Source of the DNA: Lachnospiraceae bacterium
GTDB lineage: Bacteria > Bacillota > Clostridia > Lachnospirales > Lachnospiraceae
Assembly (NCBI GenBank): GCA_900770535.1
Contig: CAAHDV010000026.1
Span: 1-25,825 of the forward strand
Direction: 5' to 3'
Length of the DNA stretch: 25,825 nucleotides
In this document: positions 6,715-16,057 of the stretch, piece after piece
Numbering within the stretch: position 1 is the first letter of the stretch
How the letters are laid out: every line of letters begins with the position of its first letter
Notes under the pieces: model-generated
What the model was told of the DNA's origin: nothing
Database searches by the model: none
What the model saw: only the letters and a program-made list of their open reading frames with translations
Position numbers and translations under genes: made by a program

Positions 6715-8706
6715 TTAGCAGATTTCTGCGCCGGACGGCATCTTCTTCTCCGGAACCATCAGGGACAGGTTGCCGTCTGCGTCTTCTGCACAGAGAAGCA
6801 TGCCCTCAGACAGAACACCAGCCAGTTTTGCAGGCTTTAAGTTCACAACGACCATAACCTTCTTGCCTACCATCTCTTCCGGTGAATAGTGTGCCTTGAT
6901 GCCGCTGACGATCTGTTTTACCTGGCTGCCGATCTTAACCTGGGAACACAGAAGCTTTTTGGACTTCTTAACTGCCTCGCAGGCAATGATCTCACCAACC
7001 TGGAACTGGAGCTTTGCAAAGTCTTCATACTCAATCTCTGCCTTCGGCTCGATGTCGATGACTGGCTCTTCTTCCTTTGCTTCCTCAGCAGCCGGCTGTG
7101 CTGCCTTCTCTGCGGCACGCATAGCCTCTACCTTTTCCATAACTTCCTTGAGGTCCATTCTTGCGAACAGAATCTCCGGCGCGTCGGTTACATGCTCGCC
7201 GGACGGATACAGGCCGAACTGATCCATCTCGGAAAGAGCGCGCTTCTGCGCGTGGAGCTGTGCCAGAATCTTCTTGGATGTATCCGGCATGAAGGACTCC
7301 AGCAGGGATGCGCCGATGGTGATGGCCTCTACCAGGTTGTAGAGTACCGTTGCCAGACGGTCTTTCTGAGCCTCGTCCTTAGCCAGTGCCCACGGCATGG
7401 TCTCGTCGATATATTTGTTGCAGCGACGGAAGATGTTGAAAATCTCGGTGATGGCATCTGCCACACGAAGCTCGTTCATCTTGCCCTCTGCCTTCTTTAC
7501 AGATGCCAGAACGACATTCTTTAAGTCCTCATCCACAGCATCGGAAACACCGCCGTTTCTCACCTCGCCGCCGAAATACTTGTTGGACATGGAGATAGTA
7601 CGGTTTACCAGATTTCCGAGGATATTTGCCAGATCAGAGTTCATGCGCTCTACCATTAACTCCCAGGAAATCACGCCATCGTTCTCGAACGGCATCTCAT
7701 GCAGAACGAAGTAACGGACAGCGTCCACGCCAAAGAAGTCTACCAGGGTATCTGCATAAAGGACATTTCCTTTGGACTTACTCATCTTGCCATCACCCTG
7801 TAACAGCCACGGATGACCAAATACCTGTTTCGGAAGCGGCAGGCCCAGAGCCATCAGGAAGATCGGCCAGTAAATGGTATGGAAACGGATAATGTCCTTA
7901 CCGATCAGATGAAGGTCTGCCGGCCAGTATTTCTCAAACAGTTCGCCATTGTTGCCATCGCAGTCATAGCCAAGACCGGTAATATAGTTGGTCAGTGCGT
8001 CCAGCCATACATAGGTAACATGCTTCGGATCGAAGGTAACCGGAATGCCCCAGGTAAAGGAGGTTCTGGATACGCACAAATCCTGCAGGCCCGGAAGCAG
8101 GAAGTTGTTCATCATCTCGTTCTTTCTGGATACCGGCTGGATGAACTCTGGATGCTCGTTGATGTATGCGATCAGGCGGTCTGCGTATTTGCTCATTCTG
8201 AAGAAATAAGCTTCCTCTTTTGCCGGCTGTACCTCACGGCCGCAGTCCGGGCACTTGCCGTCTACTAACTGGGATTCGGTAAAGAAGGACTCACACGGTG
8301 TGCAGTAAAGACCCTCATAATAGCCTTTATAAATATCTCCCTGATCATACAGTTTTTTGAAAATCTTCTGCACCTGAGCCTCATGGTCTGCATCGGTGGT
8401 ACGGATAAATTTGTCGTAGGAGGTGTTCATCAGATCCCAGATGGTCTTGATCTGTCCTGCTACGTCATCTACAAACTGTTTCGGGGTAACGCCTGCTGCC
8501 TCAGCCTTTAACTCGATCTTCTGACCGTGCTCGTCGGTACCGGTCTGGAAGCGGACATCGTAGCCCTGCTCCCTCTTAAAACGCGCGATGCTGTCTGCCA
8601 GTACGATCTCGTAGGTGTTGCCGATATGCGGCTTGCCGGATGTATAGGCGATCGCGGTGGTGATATAATACGGTTTCTTACAATTACAATTTTCATTCTG
8701 ACACAT
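6715..8706 (-). CDS. metG: Methionyl-tRNA synthetase
   Basis: Charges tRNA-Met with methionine in the cytoplasm. The 663-residue form has the class I signature HIGN (26-29), the zinc knuckle cysteines C135, C138, C152 and C155, and KMSKS (307-311). A C-terminal EMAP/Trbp111-type tRNA-binding domain starts near 555 (YEDFAKLQFQVGEI). A charged linker rich in Ala and Glu precedes it. I chose the ATG at 8706 because AGGAGG sits 10 nt upstream and the protein then begins just before the KPYYITTAIAYTSG core. An upstream in-frame extension to 8886 would run through the promoter. It is cotranscribed with the TraX gene. Confidence 0.97.
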   Translation of the reverse strand: MCQNENCNCKKPYYITTAIAYTSGKPHIGNTYEIVLADSIARFKREQGYDVRFQTGTDEHGQKIELKAEAAGVTPKQFVDDVAGQIKTIWDLMNTSYDKFIRTTDADHEAQVQKIFKKLYDQGDIYKGYYEGLYCTPCESFFTESQLVDGKCPDCGREVQPAKEEAYFFRMSKYADRLIAYINEHPEFIQPVSRKNEMMNNFLLPGLQDLCVSRTSFTWGIPVTFDPKHVTYVWLDALTNYITGLGYDCDGNNGELFEKYWPADLHLIGKDIIRFHTIYWPIFLMALGLPLPKQVFGHPWLLQGDGKMSKSKGNVLYADTLVDFFGVDAVRYFVLHEMPFENDGVISWELMVERMNSDLANILGNLVNRTISMSNKYFGGEVRNGGVSDAVDEDLKNVVLASVKKAEGKMNELRVADAITEIFNIFRRCNKYIDETMPWALAKDEAQKDRLATVLYNLVEAITIGASLLESFMPDTSKKILAQLHAQKRALSEMDQFGLYPSGEHVTDAPEILFARMDLKEVMEKVEAMRAAEKAAQPAAEEAKEEEPVIDIEPKAEIEYEDFAKLQFQVGEIIACEAVKKSKKLLCSQVKIGSQVKQIVSGIKAHYSPEEMVGKKVMVVVNLKPAKLAGVLSEGMLLCAEDADGNLSLMVPEKKMPSGAEIC

Positions 8707-8817
8707 GAGCCAAATTCCTCCTAAACTTTCGCTGCCGATCTGCCTGTCAAATGTGACTGATTCTTTTTTGCTCAACCGGCTCAGCAATTGCGCAGACCTG
8801 TTTCCTGCTGCGCTAAT
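8707..8817 (-). promoter_or_regulatory. metG 5' leader with two hairpins
   Basis: The predicted leader is about 110 nt. It contains GCGCAG/CTGCGC (8790-8795 with 8808-8813) and TTGCT/AGCAA (8768-8772 with 8783-8787). Neither is followed by a T tract. No T-box antiterminator consensus or SAM riboswitch core is visible. Confidence 0.35.
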
Positions 8818-8824
8818 TAAGTCA

Positions 8825-8853
8825 ACTATAGCATAAAGTCCGCGAAAACTCAA
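8825..8853 (-). promoter_or_regulatory. metG promoter
   Basis: TTGAGT (8848-8853), a 17-bp spacer and TATAGT (8825-8830) on the minus strand form a good sigma-A promoter. The predicted start is near 8818. Confidence 0.75.
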
Positions 8854-8894
8854 TATAATGCGCGGCTTCCTCCCGACTCTGCACACCGCATAAG

Positions 8895-8923
8895 TTGTAT
8901 TTCCTCCGAGTATATTATATAAT
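8895..8923 (+). promoter_or_regulatory. Promoter of the DUF885 lipoprotein gene
   Basis: TTGTAT (8895-8900), a 17-bp spacer and a perfect TATAAT (8918-8923) precede the gene by 34 nt. It is divergent from the metG promoter, with the two -35 boxes only about 41 bp apart. Confidence 0.8.
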
Positions 8924-8957
8924 TAGGTACACTTACGACCATTTGGAGGATTGCTTC

Positions 8958-10817
8958 ATGCATAAAAACCATAAAAAAAGGCGCCGGTCTGTCAGATTGC
9001 AGCGTTCGGTTTTATCCGCAGCGCTCTGCGCCCTGCTGCTGACTTCCTGCGCTCCCGCTTCCCGGGCGCCCCAGCCAACTACCGCTGCCCCTTACGAGGA
9101 AGAAACCGGTGCGGACTACGAGCAGCTCACTGAAAACAGCCTCAAGGAACAGCAGCGCTTTGCAGATCTGGAGGAAAGCCTGTTTCAGGATGAGATTTCC
9201 GCATCCCGCCTTGATCTGCATTTTCTTCTGAAAAATCCGGAGGGCCGCGGCATCACAAAAACCGATGCGCTGATCGCCCCCATCTCCATGGAGGCTTTTT
9301 TGCAGACAAGAAACGATCAGGAAGAACTGCGAAAGGAACTTTCCGGTTTTCAGACCGCCCTGCTGACGGACGATCAGAAACTCACACTCCGTATTCTGGA
9401 AAGCCTGATGAACACCGAAAAAAAAGGCGAAGGACTGGAGCTTTACAGCCAGCCGTTAGTGCCTACCATTGGCACTCAGGCACAGCTTCCCATGCTGCTC
9501 TGTGAGTACGCCTTCTACACCCGCCAGGATGTGGAAGACTATTTGAACATTCTGGAATATCTGGATACCTTTTACGGACAGATTCTTTCCTTTGAACAGG
9601 AAAAGGCAGACGCCGGACTGATGATGAGCGACACATCCATCGACCATGTAATGGAATCCTGCAAAAGCTACCTGCTGGTTCCGGGAAACAACTTCATGAT
9701 CGATTCCTTCAAAGAACGGTTAAACGCGCTTCCCGACCTGACCGATGACGCAAAGAAAGAACTCTGTGCCCGTAACGAAGCTGCACTGGAGGAACACTTT
9801 GTTCCCGCCTATAAGCTGCTGATCGATGGTCTGGAAAAGCTCAAAGGTACCGGAAGCAATGAAAAAGGCATGTGCGGATATCCGGATGGAAAAGCTTACT
9901 ACGAATACCTTGTATACACAGCGACCGGAACCTCCTACCACTCTATTGATGAACTGATGACTGCCACCGAGCAGGAAATATCCGATAATTTACAGATCAC
10001 CTCAAAGCTGTTGTCGGAGCACCCGGAGCTGGAATCCATGCTGGATAACTACCAGTACCGTCAGACCGAGCCCACCGCCATCATGGAAGAATTAAAAGAG
10101 CAGACCTTAAAGGACTTTCCACAGCTTCCGGAATGCAGTTACACCTTAAAGGATGTTCCAAAAGCGCTGGAGCTTTCCTTAAGCCCCGCCTTTTACCTGA
10201 CATCCCCAATTGATGACAGTTCCCAGAATGTCATCTACATTAACCGGAATCCAATCTATGACAACCAGCCCCTCTACAACACCATTGCCCATGAGGGCTA
10301 TCCGGGGCACTTATACCAGACGGTATGGTTCCACACGCACTGTGACTCAGATCTCAGAAAAATCTTAAGCTTTTCCGGCTACACCGAGGGCTGGGCCGCT
10401 TATGTAGAGGCACTCTCCTACCGTCTGGACAACGGCCTGGATCCACTGCTTGGCGAACTGCTGGAGGCCAACTCCAAAGCCACCCTCGGCATCCACGCTT
10501 ACCTGGACATGGCCGTAAACTACCTGGGCTGGGAGCGGAAAGATGTTCAGAAATATCTGTCCTCCTACTTCAGTGATCCGGAATCCATTGCTGATTCCAT
10601 GTTTGAAACCATGGTGGATAATCCCGCCAACTACCTCTCCTACTTCATCGGTTCCCTGGAGATCCGCAACATGCGTGAGACAGCCGAACTGCAGCTTGGA
10701 GATTCTTTCAATACAACGAAATTTCACACCTTCCTTCTGGATATGGGAAACGCTCCCTTCGATGTGATCCAGGCCTATTTCACTACATGGCTCATGAACC
10801 AGAAGATGGGAAACTAA
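8958..10817 (+). CDS. DUF885-family lipoprotein, putative metallopeptidase
   Basis: A 619-residue exported lipoprotein. A basic N-terminus (KKRRRSVRLQR) leads into a hydrophobic segment ending in the lipobox LLTSC, so it should be anchored outside the membrane. The DUF885 zinc-peptidase-like signatures are present: AHEGYPGH (H445, E446, H451) and YTEGWAAYVE (E477), which together resemble a zinc-binding HExxxxH plus a distal glutamate. Members of this family are thought to be peptidases, but the substrate is unknown. I start at the ATG at 8958, with TGGAGGA 8 nt upstream, rather than an in-frame start inside the promoter. It is monocistronic, ending in the shared terminator at 10824-10897. 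Confidence 0.87.
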   Translation: MHKNHKKRRRSVRLQRSVLSAALCALLLTSCAPASRAPQPTTAAPYEEETGADYEQLTENSLKEQQRFADLEESLFQDEISASRLDLHFLLKNPEGRGITKTDALIAPISMEAFLQTRNDQEELRKELSGFQTALLTDDQKLTLRILESLMNTEKKGEGLELYSQPLVPTIGTQAQLPMLLCEYAFYTRQDVEDYLNILEYLDTFYGQILSFEQEKADAGLMMSDTSIDHVMESCKSYLLVPGNNFMIDSFKERLNALPDLTDDAKKELCARNEAALEEHFVPAYKLLIDGLEKLKGTGSNEKGMCGYPDGKAYYEYLVYTATGTSYHSIDELMTATEQEISDNLQITSKLLSEHPELESMLDNYQYRQTEPTAIMEELKEQTLKDFPQLPECSYTLKDVPKALELSLSPAFYLTSPIDDSSQNVIYINRNPIYDNQPLYNTIAHEGYPGHLYQTVWFHTHCDSDLRKILSFSGYTEGWAAYVEALSYRLDNGLDPLLGELLEANSKATLGIHAYLDMAVNYLGWERKDVQKYLSSYFSDPESIADSMFETMVDNPANYLSYFIGSLEIRNMRETAELQLGDSFNTTKFHTFLLDMGNAPFDVIQAYFTTWLMNQKMGN

Positions 10818-10823
10818 ACCATT

Positions 10824-10897
10824 CATAATGGCATAGAAAAGGCAGCCGCCCACGGAATTTTCATTCCTGGAACGGCTGCCTTTTCTATGCCATTATG
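10824..10897. terminator. Bidirectional terminator, 25-bp perfect inverted repeat
   Basis: The arms at 10824-10848 and 10873-10897 are perfect reverse complements of 25 nt. The core GGCAGCCG/CGGCTGCC is flanked by AAAA and TTTT, so it works as an intrinsic terminator in both directions. The loop has a smaller GGAAT/ATTCC stem. It lies between the convergent DUF885 and araA genes. Confidence 0.9.
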
Positions 10898-10912
10898 ATA
10901 ACATTCCCAAAT

Positions 10913-12352
10913 TTATTTCATGAAGAACTTCTGTAAATCTGCCTCAGTGGTATCCTCACCGATGGTGATAAGCTCTGTACCGGTCAGACGTGCAAACATT
11001 GCGATATCGTCTCTGGTCAGTGCGGTAGATACAACAGAGTGATGAGCGCCGCCTGCATAGCACCATGCTGCGGTACCGATCTGGAAGTTCGGTTTGTGGC
11101 GGTACATGATTCTTGCTACCGGAAGATTCGGCATCGGTTTCGGCTGTTTTACCAGCTCGATGTCTGCGCAGATCAGGCGGAAGTGGTCGCCCATATCAAC
11201 CATGGTTACCTGAATACCATCGCCGGTTACGCCGTCGAAGATCAGTCTTGCCGGATCTTCCTTACCGCCAATGCCAAGCGGCAGTACATCGATCTCCGGT
11301 TTGGTTGCTGCGAATGCCGGCGGAACCTCCAGCATATGGGAGGCCAGCTCAAGCTCCTGACCCGGAGTTAAGTCGTAAGTATAGTCCTCGATAAAGCCGG
11401 TAGCGCCGTCTCTGCCCTCAGACATCTTCATGAGTACTGCGGATAAAGCGGAGATCTTGTAATCGCCCTCCGGACCAAAGCCGATGCCCTTTGCCATTAA
11501 GTTCTGGGCTGCGATACCCGGAAGCTGTCTTAAGCCGTGCAGATCCTGGAAGGTGTCTGCGAAAGCGCCGATACCGTTAGCTGCCAGGAATTTCTCCAGG
11601 CCAACCTCATATTTTGCCTGCTCACGAACGGAGTCGATGCGGTCGGTCTTCATGGTGTACTTGTCGGTGTACTCCTTCATCTTTGCATCGATTTCTTCCT
11701 CGGTCACTGCATTGATGGTGTCAACCACATCGCCCAGTGCAAAGTAGTTGCACTCCCAGCCGTATTTGATCTGGCTCTCTACGCGGTCGCCGTCGGTTAC
11801 TGCTACTTCGCGCATGTTGTTACCGAAGGAAGCAACCTTTAAGGACTTGGAGTAGGAAATTGCCTTTGCAACCTCTGCGAACTGGCGGATCTTTGCAACG
11901 ACATCGTCATGCTTGTAGTAACCTGCAACCACCTCGTGCGGGATGCCAAGTCTTGCTACGATAAAGCCGTACTCACGGTCGCCGTGAGCAGACTGGTTTA
12001 AGTTCATGAAGTCCATATCGATGCTGTCATACGGAAGCTTCTCATTTGCCTGGGTGTGCAGGTGCAGAAGCGGTTTTCTCAGCTCCTGAAGGCCCTTAAT
12101 CCACATTTTGGCCGGGGAGAAGGTATGCATCCAGGTGATCACACCGATACAGTCATCATCGCAGGATGCCTGACGCATGGTCTTGATGCAGCTCTCAGAG
12201 TTGATGATGGTCGGAACCAGCTCTACCTCTGCCACATCTTTTAATTTTTCATTCAGGAATTCTGCCATCTGGCGGCTGTCCTCAGCCACCTGCTTTAAGC
12301 ACTCGTCTCCGTAAAGATCCTGGGAGCCTACTGCAAAGTATAACTTCTTCAT
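10913..12352 (-). CDS. araA: L-arabinose isomerase
   Basis: Converts L-arabinose to L-ribulose, with Mn2+ as the usual metal. The 479 residues fit the family (about 475-500). The N-terminus KLYFAVGSQDLYGDECL and the segments GVITWMHTFSPAKMWI and FGNNMREVAVTDGD are typical. Candidate metal ligands are the glutamates in GFGPEGDYK and GATGFIEDYTYD and the histidines in SHMLEVPP and GGAHHSV. AGGAGG lies 9 nt before the ATG. It is the last gene of the arabinose operon, 29 nt after araR, and is followed by the bidirectional terminator. Ribulokinase (araB) and ribulose-phosphate epimerase (araD) are not present. Confidence 0.97.
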   Translation of the reverse strand: MKKLYFAVGSQDLYGDECLKQVAEDSRQMAEFLNEKLKDVAEVELVPTIINSESCIKTMRQASCDDDCIGVITWMHTFSPAKMWIKGLQELRKPLLHLHTQANEKLPYDSIDMDFMNLNQSAHGDREYGFIVARLGIPHEVVAGYYKHDDVVAKIRQFAEVAKAISYSKSLKVASFGNNMREVAVTDGDRVESQIKYGWECNYFALGDVVDTINAVTEEEIDAKMKEYTDKYTMKTDRIDSVREQAKYEVGLEKFLAANGIGAFADTFQDLHGLRQLPGIAAQNLMAKGIGFGPEGDYKISALSAVLMKMSEGRDGATGFIEDYTYDLTPGQELELASHMLEVPPAFAATKPEIDVLPLGIGGKEDPARLIFDGVTGDGIQVTMVDMGDHFRLICADIELVKQPKPMPNLPVARIMYRHKPNFQIGTAAWCYAGGAHHSVVSTALTRDDIAMFARLTGTELITIGEDTTEADLQKFFMK

Positions 12353-12381
12353 GTCAATCTACCTCCTATAAATGTGAATGA

Positions 12382-13497
12382 TCATCTTATATCACGAACC
12401 GAGTTTCCATTGTTGAATGCCACCGGAAACTGGTGCGCGTAGTTCTTTTTCTGCCAGTCCGGATCCTCCATCATGCGGAGCAGGTTCCGGGCTGTGATCC
12501 GCCCCAGATTATATTTGGGATGGATTGCTGATAAAATTTTCAGTTCTGCTTCCTGCTCCGGCCCCGAATCGTCAAAGGACACCAGGGAAATATCTTCCGG
12601 CACACGCAGTCCGCGTTCCTTTAAAAAATCCATATAAAAGCCGGCCACCTCGTCGTTGTAGAGGATCATGGCCGTGCAGTCTTTGGTCCGGCGGTACATC
12701 CGCAGCAGACTCTTTCTGCTCAACTTCTCTTCCATATCCTTGGTGGAGTACCACCGGATACAGTCATCATCAAAATTGATCCCGTAATCCGACAGGCATT
12801 CAATAAAGCCGCGATAGCGCTCAATCCCCTGCATGTCATCATACTTAAAGATTCCTCCAATGCGGCGGTGTCCATTCTGGATCAGTATCCGGGTCAGCTC
12901 ATAGCCTGCCCGGGCATCCGACGTCTCCACACTGTCAAACTGCTCATTCTGATAATGATTGTGAATAAACAGGGTCGGAATGTTCCGTTTCCGGATCTCC
13001 TTATAAAGACGCAGATTCGGATTCGGGAAGGTGGACCGGGTTCCCTCAATAATGAGCCCGGCCACATTCCGGTTTAAAAATCCTTTTAAGTACATTTCTT
13101 CATCATTCAGCCGGTTTCTGGTCACAGCCACATCGATCTCAAAGCCCTTGTCCCGGAGCACCGACTCAATTCCCGCGTAGACCTGCGGAAACAGATAGTC
13201 CGAAAAGTAGCTTAAGATCAGTCCCACATGGGGGCGTTCGCCATCTGCGCCGCTGTTTTCATACGATACATAGGTACCGCTTCCCTTTACCCGGACGATC
13301 AGTCCGTCCTTTTCCAGACGGTCCAGCGCGTTTCGCACTGTCTGCCTGGAGTATCCGAACTTTTTCTGAAGAATATGTTCCGATGGGAACTTGTCCTGAT
13401 TCTTGATTACCCCACTGGTGATCAGGGTACGTCCCCAGTTGTAAAGCTTCTGGTATTTCAGATTTTCCTGATTCTGACTTCCCGCTGTTCTGGGCAT
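12382..13497 (-). CDS. araR: AraR-type transcriptional repressor (GntR/LacI chimera)
   Basis: A 371-residue regulator with a GntR winged helix at the N-terminus (KFPSEHILQKKFGYSRQTVR then LEKDGLIVRVKGSGTYV, about residues 38-78) fused to a LacI/GalR-like periplasmic-binding domain (HVGLILSYFSDYLFPQVYAG, FDDSGPEQEAELKIL). This architecture is that of B. subtilis AraR, which represses arabinose genes until L-arabinose binds. GGAGG precedes the ATG by 9 nt. It is placed between the second permease and araA inside the operon it presumably controls, giving an autoregulated loop (inference). Confidence 0.92.
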   Translation of the reverse strand: MPRTAGSQNQENLKYQKLYNWGRTLITSGVIKNQDKFPSEHILQKKFGYSRQTVRNALDRLEKDGLIVRVKGSGTYVSYENSGADGERPHVGLILSYFSDYLFPQVYAGIESVLRDKGFEIDVAVTRNRLNDEEMYLKGFLNRNVAGLIIEGTRSTFPNPNLRLYKEIRKRNIPTLFIHNHYQNEQFDSVETSDARAGYELTRILIQNGHRRIGGIFKYDDMQGIERYRGFIECLSDYGINFDDDCIRWYSTKDMEEKLSRKSLLRMYRRTKDCTAMILYNDEVAGFYMDFLKERGLRVPEDISLVSFDDSGPEQEAELKILSAIHPKYNLGRITARNLLRMMEDPDWQKKNYAHQFPVAFNNGNSVRDIR

Positions 13498-13556
13498 ATC
13501 ATCAAACCTCCGATGCTTTTCCTTATGCTGTCATTCCCCAGTCTGATGTCGGCTTG

Positions 13557-14528
13557 TTATTTGATTACCTGCAGGGACTGACGGTCTGCGAATACTGCTA
13601 CGAATACCAGGAATACCACGCCCTGAATCAGCTGCATGAGCTGCGTGGAGAAGCCCATCATGGTCAGGCCGCTGTTTAATACGATGTAAAGCAGGGAACC
13701 TACGATGATGTTCTCAAAGCGTACTTTTGCGCCGCCGGAAATCGGCATGCCGCCAAGTACGAGGGCAATCAGGATCTGGGTCTCTAACTGGTTACCGCCG
13801 GAAGAGGTAACGGAACCAACTTTGATAACGTTGATAAACGCTGCGAAACCGGTAATTGCGCCAGCTAAAACGTAAATCCAGAATTTCATGCGGTCAGTGC
13901 GGATACCGGAGAACATCGCTGCTTTCTCGCCGGCACCAATAGCCTTTAAGTAAGTACCGAACTTGGTGAAACGGAACAGTACAAATCCGATGACCAAAAT
14001 CAGCACGGTGCACGCGATCTTTAACTCGGTGCTGTCGAAGTTGATCAGTTTTGCGGAACCTGCTACCGGTGCGTTGGTGGTCAGGTATTTGATAAATCCG
14101 CGGAACAGGAACATGGTACAGATCGTAACAATGAAGGATTTGATCTTACGGTATACATAGAAGTAACCGTTGATAGCTCCGATTGCTGCGCCTGCCGCGA
14201 TGCCGCCTACGATTGCAAGCGGAATGCTGGTCTTGGAAAGCATACATACAACGATGGATGCGATACCCAGGATAGAACCCTGAGAGAAATCCAGACCACC
14301 CATGGTCATGATGAAAAATACGCCTGTCGCTGCGATCATGGTCACATATACCTGTGACAAAACGAGCGGAAGGTTTCCGATCATTCTGAAGTTCGTGAGA
14401 ACGTTAAACAGTAAGAAAATGATAATCAGTCCCGCGATCGGCAGAAGGGAACGGATCAGCGACATTTTTGATAATTTCTTGAGCTGCTGCTCTTTCTGGT
14501 CTGTGTTTGTCTTAACTTGATTCTCCAT
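13557..14528 (-). CDS. CUT2 sugar ABC transporter permease 2
   Basis: A 323-residue membrane protein of the RbsC/XylH (BPD_transp_2) type with about nine hydrophobic segments. It contains the family motif in the form MGGLDFSQGSILG, and later IGAGEKAAMFSGIRTDRMK, the cytoplasmic coupling region. The N-terminus is charged and cytoplasmic. GGAGG lies 5 nt upstream of the ATG, and the gene is 10 nt from the ATPase gene. It differs clearly from the other permease of the operon, so the channel is probably a heterodimer. L-arabinose is the expected cargo from the araA/araR context, though galactofuranose- or ribose-type substrates remain possible. Confidence 0.92.
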   Translation of the reverse strand: MENQVKTNTDQKEQQLKKLSKMSLIRSLLPIAGLIIIFLLFNVLTNFRMIGNLPLVLSQVYVTMIAATGVFFIMTMGGLDFSQGSILGIASIVVCMLSKTSIPLAIVGGIAAGAAIGAINGYFYVYRKIKSFIVTICTMFLFRGFIKYLTTNAPVAGSAKLINFDSTELKIACTVLILVIGFVLFRFTKFGTYLKAIGAGEKAAMFSGIRTDRMKFWIYVLAGAITGFAAFINVIKVGSVTSSGGNQLETQILIALVLGGMPISGGAKVRFENIIVGSLLYIVLNSGLTMMGFSTQLMQLIQGVVFLVFVAVFADRQSLQVIK

Positions 14529-14538
14529 TGCTGCCTCC

Positions 14539-16038
14539 TTATACCATCATCGTAATCAGGCTGTTCTCATCGAGGGCCTCATTACGCTCCAGCTCTCCGC
14601 TGGTCTTGCCATCCTTCATGATGATGATGCGGTCGCACATACCGATAAGCTCCATCAGCTCCTCGGAAATCATGATGATGGACTTGCCATTCTTTCTCAT
14701 CTGGTTCATTAACTGGTAGATATCCTGTTTTACCTTGATATCAATGCCTCGGGTCGGGCTGTCTAACACAACGATGTCGGAATCCTTTCCGATCCATCTG
14801 GCCAGAACGACCTTCTGCTTGTTACCACCGGAAAGATCCGATACAAACTGGTCTACGTTTACCATCTTCACAGACATCTGCTTTGCATATTTGTTTGCGA
14901 ACTCTTTTAATTTCTTATCGCTTAACAGGTGAGACTTGCCAGCCAGGCTGTCTAAGGACGGCAGGCAGATGTTGTCACCGATACTCTGGTTTAACACAAC
15001 AGACTCGTTGTCACGGTCTTTGGAAGTGTACGCGATGCTGTGTTTGATGGCGGTCGGGATGTCGTTGATCTGGGTTCCGTCTGCCAGCTCTACCGTTCCG
15101 GTACGGTCATAGGATGCACCGAAAATTGCTTTTCCGATCTCGTGCATACCAGACTCAGACAGACCGCCGAAACCAAGGATCTCGCCCTTGTGAAGGTCAA
15201 AGCTTACATCGTGGATCAGGCCCGGAACAGATACATTCTTTACAGAAAGAACCACTTCATCAGAAACTTTCTCGCCGTAATCGGAACGGTAATAGTCACC
15301 GGTTACCTCACGGCCAACCATGAGACGCTTTAAGTCATCCTCGGTTACATCTTTACTCTTAACCGTATCAATGTAAACACCGTCACGCATGATGGTAATG
15401 GTGTCGGACTTGTCCAGAACCTCCGGAAGGTCATGGGAGATGAAGATGATGGAGTTGCCGCTCTCACGGATCCGGTTCATGTGCTTGTACAGCTCTTCAC
15501 GTCCTTCCTGGGAAAGCGCGGTGGTTGTCTCATCGATGACTACGATCTTCGGATCAAAGTAGGTAGCCTTTACAATCTCGATGAGCTTGCGGTCCTCAAA
15601 GTTATACTCATCAATGATATCTGCTGCCTTGATTCGCTCAAAGCCATATTTCTTTAAAAGGTCCGTTGCCATCTTATTCATGGCATTGGTGTTCTTGATT
15701 CCCATATGTACGAACTGATCTTCGTGGCCCAGGAAAATATTCTCTGCCACAGTCAGGCCGGACAGGGTACCAAGCTCCTGCACGATGATGGAAACGCCCT
15801 CGTTGTTTGCCTCAACCTGGTTTTTCGGGTGGATCTCTTTTCCATCCAGTACGAAGGTACCGCTTCCGATGCTGTAGATACCGGTTAACATGTTGGTCAG
15901 GGTTGATTTACCGGAACCGTTCTCACCGATCAGCGCATGTACCTCGCCTTTGTTTACGTTAAATGAAACATTCTGAACCGCCTTCGTGATACCGAAGGAC
16001 TTGCAAAGATTTTTTACCTCTAACCTTACTTCGCTCAT
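14539..16038 (-). CDS. CUT2 sugar ABC transporter double ATPase
   Basis: A 499-residue RbsA/AraG-type protein with two tandem ABC domains. The N-terminal domain has an intact Walker A (GENGSGKST, 38-46), Walker B with glutamate (IVVIDE, 165-170) and H-loop His202, but its signature is degenerate (YNFEDRKLIEI, 145-155). The C-terminal domain has a degenerate Walker A (GGLSESGMHE, 291-300), Ser instead of the catalytic Glu after Walker B (VVLDSPTRG, 423-431) and no H-loop His, yet an intact signature (LSGGNKQKV, 402-410). One composite ATP site therefore looks fully competent and the other dead. AGGGAGG precedes the ATG. It powers import through the two flanking permeases. Confidence 0.95.
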   Translation of the reverse strand: MSEVRLEVKNLCKSFGITKAVQNVSFNVNKGEVHALIGENGSGKSTLTNMLTGIYSIGSGTFVLDGKEIHPKNQVEANNEGVSIIVQELGTLSGLTVAENIFLGHEDQFVHMGIKNTNAMNKMATDLLKKYGFERIKAADIIDEYNFEDRKLIEIVKATYFDPKIVVIDETTTALSQEGREELYKHMNRIRESGNSIIFISHDLPEVLDKSDTITIMRDGVYIDTVKSKDVTEDDLKRLMVGREVTGDYYRSDYGEKVSDEVVLSVKNVSVPGLIHDVSFDLHKGEILGFGGLSESGMHEIGKAIFGASYDRTGTVELADGTQINDIPTAIKHSIAYTSKDRDNESVVLNQSIGDNICLPSLDSLAGKSHLLSDKKLKEFANKYAKQMSVKMVNVDQFVSDLSGGNKQKVVLARWIGKDSDIVVLDSPTRGIDIKVKQDIYQLMNQMRKNGKSIIMISEELMELIGMCDRIIIMKDGKTSGELERNEALDENSLITMMV

Positions 16039-16057
16039 TGCATTTCCTCCCTATGAT

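Noticed and set aside
8707..8880. T-box or SAM riboswitch before metG
   Set aside because: I looked for the T-box antiterminator consensus and a terminator on the minus strand, and for SAM-box motifs. None is present.
8707..8886. N-terminal extension of metG by 60 codons
   Set aside because: It runs through the metG promoter and leader, has no family similarity, and the ATG at 8706 has AGGAGG upstream.
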